Made by a program: the position numbers and the translations under genes. DNA of 23,522 nt from Syntrophomonadaceae bacterium (GTDB lineage: Bacteria > Bacillota > Dethiobacteria > DTU022 > UBA8154). The notes under the pieces are model-generated. The model was not told the origin of the DNA. It searched no databases and was given only the letters and a program-made list of their open reading frames with translations. Location of the stretch: NCBI GenBank assembly GCA_007122565.1, contig SKTJ01000103.1, positions 1 through 23,522 of the forward strand. The letters run 5' to 3'. Positions 1-7,526 of the stretch are shown one piece after another (position 1 is the first letter of the stretch; every line of letters begins with the position of its first letter).

Positions 1-41
1 CGTGTCTGTAACTTAAATATAGCCAGCTTTCTTTTTGGATC

Positions 42-90
42 AATAGCCCGCCTCAAGCACAGCGCAGGCAGGGCTATTTACTTATTTTTT
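42..90 (+). terminator. Probable intrinsic terminator of a gene upstream of the window
   Basis: An inverted repeat pairs AATAGCCC-GCCT (42-53) with AGGC-A-GGGCTATT (67-78), with one bulged base. A T-rich tract including six T residues follows at 79-90. Stem then T-run is the intrinsic terminator layout for plus-strand transcription, so it probably ends a gene lying left of position 1. It faces the 3' end of the minus-strand small gene that stops at 120. Confidence 0.5.
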
Positions 91-119
91 GGGCCTGAAC
101 CAGGCACCTTTGCAGTGAT

Positions 120-284
120 TCAGCATCCCACTTCGCCATGGTGCCCGCAGCAATTTTTCCTTTTTCGGATTTTAATCAAATTGTTTCGCAGAGCCATCCC
201 GGCCTTGGTGATAAAAGGGGCCCGGCTGTTTTTCCAGTTACTTAAAAATGCCCCCCCAGGAGAACTTTTACTTTGCCGGCACAT
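120..284 (-). CDS. Small Cys-rich basic protein, 54 residues, unknown function
   Basis: The reading frame gives a 54-residue basic protein ending in KNCCGHHGEVGC, with three Cys and two His clustered at the C-terminus, which could bind a metal; that role is inference. An upstream in-frame GTG at 300-302 exists, but GGAGGTG lies about ten bases before the ATG at 282-284, so that ATG is chosen. A good promoter (326-355) precedes it. I have a weak recollection of similar short conserved proteins with an RKNCCGxxGEPGC ending in Clostridia, but cannot verify it. There is no signal peptide or membrane segment. A plus-strand frame covering the same bases has no such support. Confidence 0.6.
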   Translation of the reverse strand: MCRQSKSSPGGAFLSNWKNSRAPFITKAGMALRNNLIKIRKRKNCCGHHGEVGC

Positions 285-325
285 CTGTTTCATCACCTCC
301 ACGATTCTGAAGCCTGAATAGTTAC

Positions 326-355
326 ATTATAATCCAGCTTCAGCCTTATTGTCAT
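326..355 (-). promoter_or_regulatory. Sigma-A-type promoter for the small Cys-rich gene
   Basis: On the minus strand, ATGACA (350-355) is followed after 18 bases by a perfect TATAAT (326-331). The small gene starts about 42 bases further on, with GGAGGTG in between. Confidence 0.55.
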
Positions 356-467
356 AATTTCTTCCGGGTAATTTCTATTATTTTTATCAGAATGGAAGGA
401 AAGAAATTCTTAATAAAGAATTTAAGTAAATAAAAAGATAGAAAGAACTTATTGAGGTTACAACCCC

Positions 468-1460
468 ATGCTATTTCAGGCACGCCATCCCGATTTATTT
501 CACGGCCATCAGAAAAAAAGGAATTTCTTTGAAGGCTGGTATTTTAAAATTGTCGATTCCACGCAGCATCATGTTTTCGCGTTTATTCCCGGCATCTTCC
601 TTGGTAAAGAGGCTGATACCTGCCATAGCTTTATCCAGGTTGTGCACGGGAGGGAAGCATATTTCCGCTACCTGACTTTTCCCGTGGAATCTTTTCAGGC
701 GCAAAAAAACACGTTTGCCATTGCCGTTGACAGAAATAAATTTTCCTTGAAAAATATGTCTTTAAACATTAAAGAGCAATCTTTTGCTGCCAGAGGAGAA
801 TTAAATTTTCGCAATGTCTTTAACTGGCCGGACACATTTATTAATCCCGGTAGTATGGGTTTTTACAATTATATTCCCCGGATGCAGTGCTACAGCCAGG
901 TTTGTGCCTTGGATATGGAGTTGGACGGAAAATTGCTCATTAATGGTACGGATATTGACTTCAGCGGTGGCCGGGGTTACGTGGAAAAGAACTGGGGGAG
1001 TGCATTCCCCTATTCCTGGATCTGGATGCAGTGCAATAATTTCCCCTCAAGCCGTGCAGCGCTCACCTGTTCGTTAGGTCATATTCCATTTCTTTGGGGC
1101 AGTTTCAGGGGTTTTCTAATCGCCCTTACAGTGGAAAAGCAGTTTTACCCTTTTACCACCATGAACAGGAGCCGCTGCCGGATCCGGCAAACGGGAGGGG
1201 ATATTTATATGGAGGTGCAAAACGCCCGCTATATCCTTACCTTGGAGACAGGGACGAGTCCGGAGCAATTTGTTAAGCTGCATGGCCCCCGGGATGGCAA
1301 AATGGTTCCCCTTGTGCAGGAAAACCTTCAGGGTCGGGTCAGGGTAGAACTGAGAGAACGGGGTGGAAAAGTAATTTTTGCCGATGAAGGGGGCTGCGCC
1401 GGTATTGAATATGGCGGCCGTCAAATGCTCGTCCTGGACGAGGGCTGGCAAGGGGGATGA
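468..1460 (+). CDS. Tocopherol cyclase-like protein
   Basis: The 330-residue product resembles the tocopherol cyclase family (PF14249, plant VTE1/cyanobacterial SlrR-type beta-barrel proteins). Visible hallmarks are FFEGWYFK near residues 20-27 and a GRGYVEKNWGSAFP block followed by a Trp-rich strand near 168-190, which match conserved blocks of that family. In plants and cyanobacteria the enzyme closes the chromanol ring of vitamin E. Bacterial homologues outside cyanobacteria have no established substrate, so function here is open; a lipid- or quinone-binding role is inference. There is no signal peptide. A modest GAGG lies about ten bases before the ATG. The gene stands alone, followed by a decayed CrtI-like gene, which may hint at a former isoprenoid-modifying cluster. 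Confidence 0.75.
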   Translation: MLFQARHPDLFHGHQKKRNFFEGWYFKIVDSTQHHVFAFIPGIFLGKEADTCHSFIQVVHGREAYFRYLTFPVESFQAQKNTFAIAVDRNKFSLKNMSLNIKEQSFAARGELNFRNVFNWPDTFINPGSMGFYNYIPRMQCYSQVCALDMELDGKLLINGTDIDFSGGRGYVEKNWGSAFPYSWIWMQCNNFPSSRAALTCSLGHIPFLWGSFRGFLIALTVEKQFYPFTTMNRSRCRIRQTGGDIYMEVQNARYILTLETGTSPEQFVKLHGPRDGKMVPLVQENLQGRVRVELRERGGKVIFADEGGCAGIEYGGRQMLVLDEGWQGG

Positions 1461-1539
1461 AAATGTTGCTATTTTAGGCTATAAAGCAAAGGAAGATTAT
1501 GCAGCCGCAGTGCAGAATTAATGGGAAAGGAAGATAATC

Positions 1540-1955
1540 ATGCAGGGGAAAAAAGCAATATTCGCAGGTGCTGGACCGGCGGCTTGTCTGCGGCTATGCT
1601 ACTTGCTCATCAGGTTTTGATGTTACCGTTTTTGAAAAAGGAGAAGCAGTGGGGGGACAGAAACGAGCCTGTAAAAATTGGTTAAATTTATTCGGGATGA
1701 AGTGTTCGGCCTCACCGGACGCAACATTGCAGATTATCTGGAATGTAAACTGCTGGAACCGATGTACAATTTGCAGTTTGATTACCGGGATGTCAGCTGC
1801 TCCTCAAAGCATGAGACGATGCAGCACAGCCCTGAGCATGCAGGAGTGCGGGCTCGAAATGAAGTCGCCTGTAACCTGGGTCACCGGCCAGGCCGGTGCT
1901 CTGTCGAGGGAGGTCACGGGAGTTCTATGCAGAATTTTCCCTGGCAAAACTTATA
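1540..1955 (+). pseudogene. Decayed CrtI/phytoene-desaturase-like FAD oxidoreductase, N-terminal remnant
   Basis: A good RBS (GGAAAGGAAG) precedes ATG 1540, which begins MQGKKAIFAGAGP, a Rossmann FAD-binding start. The frame then breaks. The next family block (GGLSAAMLLAHQ) is in a second frame and the following one (GFDVTVFEKGEAVGG) in a third. A further in-frame stop and a probable deletion come before FIRDEVFGLTGRNIADYLE and LEPMYNLQFDY, which resemble the CrtI region with motif LDPMYRxxF. At least two frameshifts and one internal loss are needed to read it. The remainder of a roughly 490-residue enzyme is absent; the sequence runs into the 3' end of the convergent deacetylase gene (stop 1925). 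The family assignment is from motif memory; the right end is approximate. Confidence 0.7.
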
Positions 1956-2833
1956 AACTCCTCCATACTGATTATCTCAAAACCTTTATCCTGCAAACCA
2001 TCAATTATAGTCGGAAGCGCTTCCACGGTGGGACGGCGATTGGACCCTTCACGCCCCAGTAGGGAACCGCTATCATGAAATAAAATAATGTCACCGGAGG
2101 AAGCCCTGTCAATTACACGCTTCGTAACAGTCTCCCCGTTAACCCGGGGATACCAGTCCTGTGAAGAAAGGCTCCAGAGGACCACTTCCTGACCCATAAG
2201 CATGGCAATGCGGCGCATGCGCATATCGTAAAGCCCCCGGGGCGGCCGTAAATACTGGGGGTAACGGCCTGTGTGCTGCAGGATAGACAGGTTGGTACGC
2301 ATTATTTGGGACGCCAGTTGGGTGGGAGGGGCATGGGGAACGGTTATGTGCCCGTAAGTATGATTGCCCACTTCATGGCCATCATCCACTACCTGCTGTG
2401 CGACCTCGGGGTATTTCTCCACTTGAGCTCCAACCATAAAAAATGTGGCTTTTACCTTTTTTTCCGCCAGGATCTTCAGTATCTGCGGCGTAAAATCCCT
2501 GCTGGGACCGTCATCGAACGTCAGAACCACCTTTTTACCCATGATCGGATTTTTACGGATAATATCAGCTTGAGCGCCGAAACCATGATAAACATAGAAA
2601 TATGCCACCCCCATCAGGGTGAGGGCGGAAAAAACCAGCGTTCCAGTCCAGAGAAAAGCACTGCTGATTAGGGGATGTGGTATCAGGTATGCAATAAACC
2701 GGGTGGAAAAAAAACTGATTACCACAGATCCGGAAACAAATATTAATACAATCAGGCTTCGCACAAAAATATCCAGATACAATGGCAAAACCTCCCGAGG
2801 TATTCTTACCATCTCACTACTTATATATCTCAT
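1925..2833 (-). CDS. Membrane-anchored polysaccharide deacetylase (NodB domain)
   Basis: The 302-residue protein has two hydrophobic segments (about 23-51 and 55-82) and then a NodB-type carbohydrate esterase 4 domain. The motifs are intact: TFDDGP (105-110), the HTYGH zinc site (158-162), RPPRG (196-200) and ILFHD (250-254). Such enzymes remove N-acetyl groups from peptidoglycan or other amino-sugar polymers using a divalent metal, and the domain should face outward. The gene lies 63 bases downstream of the glycosidase on the same strand, so the two are probably co-transcribed and act on the same envelope glycan. The start ATG follows AAGGATT at suitable distance. The exact substrate cannot be read from sequence. 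Its 3' end overlaps the CrtI-like relic on the other strand. Confidence 0.9.
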   Translation of the reverse strand: MRYISSEMVRIPREVLPLYLDIFVRSLIVLIFVSGSVVISFFSTRFIAYLIPHPLISSAFLWTGTLVFSALTLMGVAYFYVYHGFGAQADIIRKNPIMGKKVVLTFDDGPSRDFTPQILKILAEKKVKATFFMVGAQVEKYPEVAQQVVDDGHEVGNHTYGHITVPHAPPTQLASQIMRTNLSILQHTGRYPQYLRPPRGLYDMRMRRIAMLMGQEVVLWSLSSQDWYPRVNGETVTKRVIDRASSGDIILFHDSGSLLGREGSNRRPTVEALPTIIDGLQDKGFEIISMEEFISFARENSA

Positions 2834-2896
2834 ACCGGCAATCCTTCTTATCTGTTCAAATTTTTATGATGAGTTCTGACTTCTGTTTCCCGTTCC

Positions 2897-5401
2897 TCAC
2901 GCACGCACAAGCTTATCCGAAAGTGCAGCCGGCCTTAACAGGAATTCAATACCAGGTTGTAAGGTATGGCTTTCTCCCCGCCAGCTAAAGATGACTTCCC
3001 CGTTGGCACCAATACTGCCGGCAGGATCATCAACCCGTATTTTTAAAAGGGATGATTCAAGCAGTGGCTTTCCATCACAACTTTTAATAAAAAGGTGGGG
3101 CACAGCAAAATCATCTGACCCGGGTACCTGCACCTGCAACACAGCTTTTTCCGGCCCTGCTCCGGCACCGGGAGGAGAGGTAACTGGTAAATCATCAAAA
3201 GTGGTTGCCCACTGGATATGGCCGCTTAACTGTTCTGTATGGGGGAAGATATGGCAAAAGTTCTGGTAACGGTGAAGCAGGATCTGCGTTGCCCAGGCTG
3301 CTGACATACCAAATTGCATTACCGCAGGGTCCCCCGGCCCCCGCGAACTCCAACCCACCGCACCCGTATCAGCGTTATAAGTTTCATAGAGCCCTTCAGA
3401 GCGATAGAGTGTTTGGATAACCCGATCGTGCAGTTCTGCTGCTTCTTTTGCGTAACCAAAGCGGAACAGTACTTCCAGGGCGGAGTAGTTATTAATCATC
3501 CAAATTTGCCCCCGCCAGTAGTATCCATCCTTACGTACATTGTACGTAACGTCATCAAAAGAAACGCTGGGAATCCCGTGTTTGCCCCAAAACTTATGGG
3601 GATTTAAAATGTATCGCTCTATTACTGTGCGTATTTTCTCCAGGCAGGCACTGGCTCCCAGGAAAGCAGGCCACCAAATTACTGGAGTAATCACCCCAAT
3701 AAACCTGCCGTTACGTAAGTCCAGCCAAGCTTCGTCATCTACTGACCAGAGTTTTTCATCGATTATTTCTTTCAATGCAATTGCACGGCTAAGATAAATC
3801 TCAGCATCCGTTTCCTGCCCCGCTTCTCTGCTCAGGTAAGAAAGGTTCGTATAGGATTGAAAAAGCCAGCAATTCAAATCCACGGCACTCAAAAAGCGGG
3901 GGATAAGTCCTACAATAAAACTTGGCAGGAAAGTGCGCGGATAAAAACGGGGGCTGTCGTCCAGCCCGGATTCCAAGCCATTGATATAAGAAAAGAAGCC
4001 GTTTTTCAGCAGCCGGTTTTCTTCCCACCAGCGGATGTTTTCTCTTAATGGGGGAAGCACTTCCCGGAGAAAACCTTTTCTTTCTTCCGAGCCTTGAAGT
4101 CGTTGATATGTGCGTAACGCTGCCCAGGATTGCAGTGGTGGTTGCCCATACAAATTAAGCACTCCCCGCAGGGAATCATTAATCTTACTCGGTATCTGAT
4201 TCGTTTGGGCACTTGACAATATGGTAATTCCTTTAATTTTTAACTTATAACTTGCCCTGGCCGGCGATGTGAGACTATTTACCTGAAGCTGTGTCAGTAA
4301 AACATCTCCGGCCATTTTGGGATTCCATTCGCTTAACCCCAATACATGCTGCGGCGTGTCCCATCCCCAGAAAAAGGGAAAATAAACCTTCGCCGGAACA
4401 GATCCAAAGCGAAGCATGTTGCCCCGGGGAGCATAAAGGCTATTCTCTAATGCCCAGGCTGCCAGCCTCAACGTTTTTACGGAACGCTCATCCCCTGCTG
4501 TATCAGGCACGGGCAGCTGTTCTTCGAAACGGCTCCATCGCTTCTTAGCCCCGGCCACCAGGGATGCCAGCTCGCGGTGCGCTTGCCCGGCCTGCTGCAT
4601 TGCCTGATCAACTCCATCAGCGGAAAAAGAGATAATCACCGACCAATGCTTTTTCTCACCGGGTTTCAGCTCCATCCAGGGGCCATGCAACTCTTTCCTG
4701 CCGCCACCGTCACAAGCACCACTGGAGGGGAGAAAAAAAGCATGAAGCTTCAATCCGGGAAGGCGGTGTAGTTTGGCTAGCAACAGTCCGTCCCCCCGCT
4801 TGCGGAAAACAGAGATGCCGTTAAAGTGGGGATATGGATTTTCCAGGTCCCGTCCGCCAGTTGGCTGGAGCAAAAAGGTGGGCCTCACCCTTCCCACAGT
4901 TTCGCTTCCCACCCATTCCAAGTCCAGAACAGCAACGTTTTGTTTTAGGAAAAAAAGCCTTGTATACAGTTGCAGTCCCCGGTCTTCAATTCGCTCTTCG
5001 ATGCAATACGGGCGGAAGTGAACTTTTCTTGATTCAGGAGACCTGAAAAAAACCTGGCTGTCTTCTCCGTACAGGAAAAAGGCAAAATCATAAATGCGGC
5101 CTGCACCAAACGAAGCGACTGTTGCAAACAGGGCACTGCTAGCGGCTGCTTTTTTCTCCGGAACCGCCTTGAAGCCGCAGTGACTGCCCAGTTCGCTCAG
5201 GGGAGAACCGCTGGTGCTGCCTGCGATATAATGGGGCGATCCGGAAAACTCAGCGCGGTAAGTCATGGGACGGATCAGGTTTTGCCACTGTTTACGATAA
5301 ATAAACCATATGCTTACAATTATTAGGGCGACTAGAAGAAAATACAGGTTTACCAAACCTTTCGTAAATTTCCAAGTGGTTATAAGTTTTTTTATATGCA
5401 A
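2897..5401 (-). CDS. Membrane-anchored GH63/MGH1-like glycoside hydrolase
   Basis: The 834-residue protein has a single N-terminal membrane segment (about 18-36), so the large domain is predicted outside the cell. A beta-rich region (about 50-290) precedes an (alpha/alpha)6-type domain with family landmarks: GWDTPQHVL at 346, ESGLDDSPR around 477-485 (the acid Asp position in GH63-like enzymes), WWPAFLG, YYWRGQIWMINNY and YETYNADTG around 672 (the base Glu position). These fit the GH63/mannosylglycerate-hydrolase-like family, whose members cleave alpha-gluco or alpha-manno linkages. The C-terminal 100 residues look like an extra beta domain. The start is uncertain: the frame opens with TTG at 5401 without a clear SD, 17 bases or so after the predicted transcription start. 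It heads a likely operon with the deacetylase gene. Confidence 0.8.
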   Translation of the reverse strand: MHIKKLITTWKFTKGLVNLYFLLVALIIVSIWFIYRKQWQNLIRPMTYRAEFSGSPHYIAGSTSGSPLSELGSHCGFKAVPEKKAAASSALFATVASFGAGRIYDFAFFLYGEDSQVFFRSPESRKVHFRPYCIEERIEDRGLQLYTRLFFLKQNVAVLDLEWVGSETVGRVRPTFLLQPTGGRDLENPYPHFNGISVFRKRGDGLLLAKLHRLPGLKLHAFFLPSSGACDGGGRKELHGPWMELKPGEKKHWSVIISFSADGVDQAMQQAGQAHRELASLVAGAKKRWSRFEEQLPVPDTAGDERSVKTLRLAAWALENSLYAPRGNMLRFGSVPAKVYFPFFWGWDTPQHVLGLSEWNPKMAGDVLLTQLQVNSLTSPARASYKLKIKGITILSSAQTNQIPSKINDSLRGVLNLYGQPPLQSWAALRTYQRLQGSEERKGFLREVLPPLRENIRWWEENRLLKNGFFSYINGLESGLDDSPRFYPRTFLPSFIVGLIPRFLSAVDLNCWLFQSYTNLSYLSREAGQETDAEIYLSRAIALKEIIDEKLWSVDDEAWLDLRNGRFIGVITPVIWWPAFLGASACLEKIRTVIERYILNPHKFWGKHGIPSVSFDDVTYNVRKDGYYWRGQIWMINNYSALEVLFRFGYAKEAAELHDRVIQTLYRSEGLYETYNADTGAVGWSSRGPGDPAVMQFGMSAAWATQILLHRYQNFCHIFPHTEQLSGHIQWATTFDDLPVTSPPGAGAGPEKAVLQVQVPGSDDFAVPHLFIKSCDGKPLLESSLLKIRVDDPAGSIGANGEVIFSWRGESHTLQPGIEFLLRPAALSDKLVRA

Positions 5402-5424
5402 TAATTTACTTAATACTATTCTCT

Positions 5425-5453
5425 ATAATATAACGTGTTCCTCTTTTTATCAA
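5425..5453 (-). promoter_or_regulatory. Sigma-A-type promoter for the glycosidase-deacetylase operon
   Basis: On the minus strand TTGATA (5448-5453) is followed after 17 bases by TATTAT (5425-5430). Transcription would start near 5418, only about 17 bases before the TTG proposed as start of the glycosidase, which leaves a very short leader. Confidence 0.55.
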
Positions 5454-5555
5454 GTGTAAAAAAAGCTTGGTGCTTCAAGCCGGTAATAGTATATTAGATG
5501 CTTATGGCAAAAGTGAACATGGCTGAAGTATCAAAAAACATTACCACACCTTCCA

Positions 5556-5783
5556 TTACGAACCTTCCATACTACTGCGAGTTGCTCCCCCAATAATGCG
5601 GGACATTGCTACGGTAAGTGATTTAATACTTATGGGCCAAAAACTGCCCGATAGGACATTTAAAATACCCATATGTTTAATATTGAAGAAGTTGACCAGT
5701 TCACCTTATACCGGACCGGCAATGGAAATGTAGCCTTTTACCATCCTGGAGCAACAGGAAACTTCCGGGTTAGGATGACGCAT
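5556..5783 (-). pseudogene. Possible gene relic with one in-frame stop
   Basis: Read on the minus strand from ATG 5783, a 76-codon frame runs to a TAA at 5556 with a single in-frame TAA at 5706-5708. The amino-acid composition looks protein-like (for example KGYISIAGPV before the stop and FWPISIKSLTVAMSRIIGG after it). I do not recognise a family. It may be the C-terminal piece of a lost gene, a stop-interrupted small gene, or chance. The rest of the 5402-5903 spacer holds a promoter at its left end and a hairpin at its right end, and otherwise nothing I can identify. Confidence 0.3.
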
Positions 5784-5868
5784 TGTAGAGGATGAATTTC
5801 CTGAAATAAAGGGGTATCGGTCATTCCACAACTACCACATATAGTTATGTTAACTCCCAATAACAGGA

Positions 5869-5890
5869 ATGCCGTGGTTTCCCACGGCAT
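5869..5890 (-). terminator. Hairpin downstream of tRNA-Thr, possible terminator
   Basis: ATGCCGTGG (5869-5877) and CCACGGCAT (5882-5890) form a perfect nine-pair stem with a four-base loop, 14 bases beyond the tRNA 3' end. The downstream bases on the minus strand are only moderately T-rich, so it may act in tRNA 3' processing or as a weak terminator. Confidence 0.45.
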
Positions 5891-5903
5891 CGAACTTTGT
5901 ATC

Positions 5904-5978
5904 TGGAGCCGGTGAAGGGACTTGAACCCTTGGCCTGCGCATTACGAATGCGCTGCTCTACCACTGAGCTACACCGGC
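5904..5978 (-). tRNA. tRNA-Thr (anticodon CGT)
   Basis: The minus strand folds into a full 75-base cloverleaf. The acceptor stem GCCGGTG pairs with CACCGGC, the D stem GCTC with GAGC, the anticodon stem GCGCA with TGCGC around loop TTCGTAA, and the T stem AAGGG with CCCTT around TTCAAGT. The anticodon CGT reads ACG (threonine). The 3' CCA is encoded. A promoter lies immediately upstream and a hairpin downstream, so it is likely a single-gene transcript. Confidence 0.97.
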
Positions 5979-5989
5979 GTGCAAGTCAT

Positions 5990-6017
5990 ATTATAACATA
6001 AACCGGCCAAAAGACAA
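5990..6017 (-). promoter_or_regulatory. Promoter of tRNA-Thr
   Basis: On the minus strand TTGTCT (6012-6017) is followed after 16 bases by a perfect TATAAT (5990-5995). The -10 box ends 11 bases before the tRNA 5' end. Confidence 0.6.
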
Positions 6018-6097
6018 GACTTAACCAACACACAGAGAAAGAGCAAATGGAAAAATTTACAGGAGGGTCAGACCCCTTTTGGGATATAATGGTATTC

Positions 6098-6769
6098 TTA
6101 GTAGAAGTGGCTTTCTCCCGGAGCAATTACTATGCATTTGCTTTTTGTTTTTGCTTCTGCCTTTTCTTTGAACTCCTGCGGGTCGGCGTTGATGAGGGGC
6201 CAGGTGTTGTAGTGATAGGGAATTACTGTTTTTGCTTGCAGGAATGAGGCCGCGATGACGGCGTCGTCAATGCCCATGGTGAAATTATCCCCGATGGGCA
6301 GTAGCGCCACATCCAGAGGGGTCAGCTCCCCGATCAGCTTCATGTCGCTGAAAAGGCCCGTGTCCCCGGCAAAGTAGATGTTTTTTCCGCCATAGTTGAC
6401 AACGAAACCGCAGGCGATCCCACCGGCGATGCCGGCACTGTGCAACGCCTGGGTGCACTTAACCCAGCCAAATGGGAAGTTGAATTTGCCGCCGATATTA
6501 AGACCATGGGAACTCAAGCCCTGCTGTCCCGCGTCTTCTGCAATATCTGCGGTGGAGACAATCATGGCGCCGTTGGCTTCAGCGATGCGGTAAGCATCCC
6601 CCCGGTGATCGAAATGTGCATGGGAGAGAAGGATGTAGTCTGTCTTGATCTGCTCCGGCGAGAGGGGAGCTTGGGGGTTCTCCTGCAGAAAGGGATCAAA
6701 CAGGAGCGATTCCTTCCCCTCATCTTCCAGCTTAAAGCAGGCATGGCCAATGAACGTAAGTATCGGCAT
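6098..6769 (-). CDS. UPF0173 metal-dependent hydrolase (metallo-beta-lactamase fold)
   Basis: The 223-residue product is a compact metallo-beta-lactamase-fold protein of the UPF0173/YtkL type. It has the two-metal motif HAHFDH (50-55), a GDTGLF strand providing a metal-bridging Asp, NFTMG, and a late His (PYHYNTWP). Members are predicted hydrolases of unknown physiological substrate. An upstream GTG at 6790 is in frame, but GAGGTG sits eight bases before the ATG at 6769, and MPILTFIGHACF matches the usual start of the family, so the shorter form is preferred. The gene is monocistronic between tRNA-Thr and a divergent rubredoxin-like gene. A small palindrome (GGGTC-A-GACCC, 6065-6075) lies just past its stop. 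Confidence 0.9.
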   Translation of the reverse strand: MPILTFIGHACFKLEDEGKESLLFDPFLQENPQAPLSPEQIKTDYILLSHAHFDHRGDAYRIAEANGAMIVSTADIAEDAGQQGLSSHGLNIGGKFNFPFGWVKCTQALHSAGIAGGIACGFVVNYGGKNIYFAGDTGLFSDMKLIGELTPLDVALLPIGDNFTMGIDDAVIAASFLQAKTVIPYHYNTWPLINADPQEFKEKAEAKTKSKCIVIAPGESHFY

Positions 6770-6881
6770 ATTTGCTGCACCTCGCTCCACATAAATTTTG
6801 CACCATTATACCATAACACCTTCCTCCATTCCATATTTCTGACATAAAAACATCTATAAGGTTCAGAACGTGCTTCGGGTA

Positions 6882-6910
6882 TTGCCATTTTTGGCCAGGC
6901 GATATAAAAT
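6882..6910 (+). promoter_or_regulatory. Promoter of the rubredoxin-like gene
   Basis: TTGCCA (6882-6887), a 17-base spacer and TAAAAT (6905-6910) form a good sigma-A promoter about 60 bases upstream of the start codon. Confidence 0.55.
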
Positions 6911-6969
6911 AACATTAACATAATAATACTTATGAAAAAGTAATTGTTTAGAAAGGAGATTGAGGGTTA

Positions 6970-7326
6970 ATGAAATTGTGGCGTTGCGAAGTTTGCGGGT
7001 ACCTCCATGAAGGCGGTGAAGCGCCGGAGTATTGTGAGAAGTGCGGCGCGCCGCAGGAGAAGTTTGTGCTACTGGATGAGGAGGAAGGGGAGATGATGCG
7101 TGATGCGATGCGCACGCGGGAACAATACCAGCGTATTTTTGCACTCCTTTCCGAGGTGCTGGATGTAGCACAAGCGGGGATCGAACTGGATATGGATGAA
7201 GGCTGCAACAGCATTTTTAATAAAACGATAGAAGAAGTATCCGGCGTGCATCAGATGATCAAAGATGAACTTGCCGGTTATGCTCAACAATGCGTTTGGG
7301 CTAAAATGGCAGCCGACGGCATTTAA
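6970..7326 (+). CDS. Rubredoxin-like domain protein with helical C-terminal region
   Basis: The 118-residue protein begins with a rubredoxin-type Fe(Cys)4 or zinc site: CEVCGY (Cys6, Cys9) and CEKCGAP (Cys22, Cys25), the form found at the C-terminus of rubrerythrins. The remaining 85 residues are predicted helical and rich in acidic residues; they lack the repeated ExxH iron ligands of a full ferritin-like diiron domain. It could be an electron carrier or redox sensor in an anaerobe; this is inference. AAAGGAGATTGAGGG precedes the ATG. CooC follows about 200 bases later with its own likely promoter. Confidence 0.8.
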   Translation: MKLWRCEVCGYLHEGGEAPEYCEKCGAPQEKFVLLDEEEGEMMRDAMRTREQYQRIFALLSEVLDVAQAGIELDMDEGCNSIFNKTIEEVSGVHQMIKDELAGYAQQCVWAKMAADGI

Positions 7327-7374
7327 GAATTTTGTGATTAAGCATTACCGGAGTCTCCCGGAGCCAGGGTGTTA

Positions 7375-7398
7375 ATTATTCCCTGAATCTTGTATAAT
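7375..7398 (+). promoter_or_regulatory. Possible promoter of cooC
   Basis: A perfect TATAAT (7393-7398) is present in the 200-base spacer before cooC. The best -35 at 17-18 bases distance is poor (GTGTTA-like). A long leader of about 120 bases would separate it from the start codon. Confidence 0.35.
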
Positions 7399-7526
7399 AG
7401 GGTTGGTTGTTCGTTTTATTCTTAGCATGGGAAGGATATTTCCTATGGATATTACACTTCGAGAGTAAACGATTCAGAAAACCGTCCCCATGACACATCT
7501 ATAAGAACGAGGAGGTACTGGTTAAG

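Noticed and set aside
115..321. Plus-strand frame of 68 codons
   Set aside because: The minus-strand gene on the same bases has promoter, SD and a patterned C-terminus; the plus frame has none.
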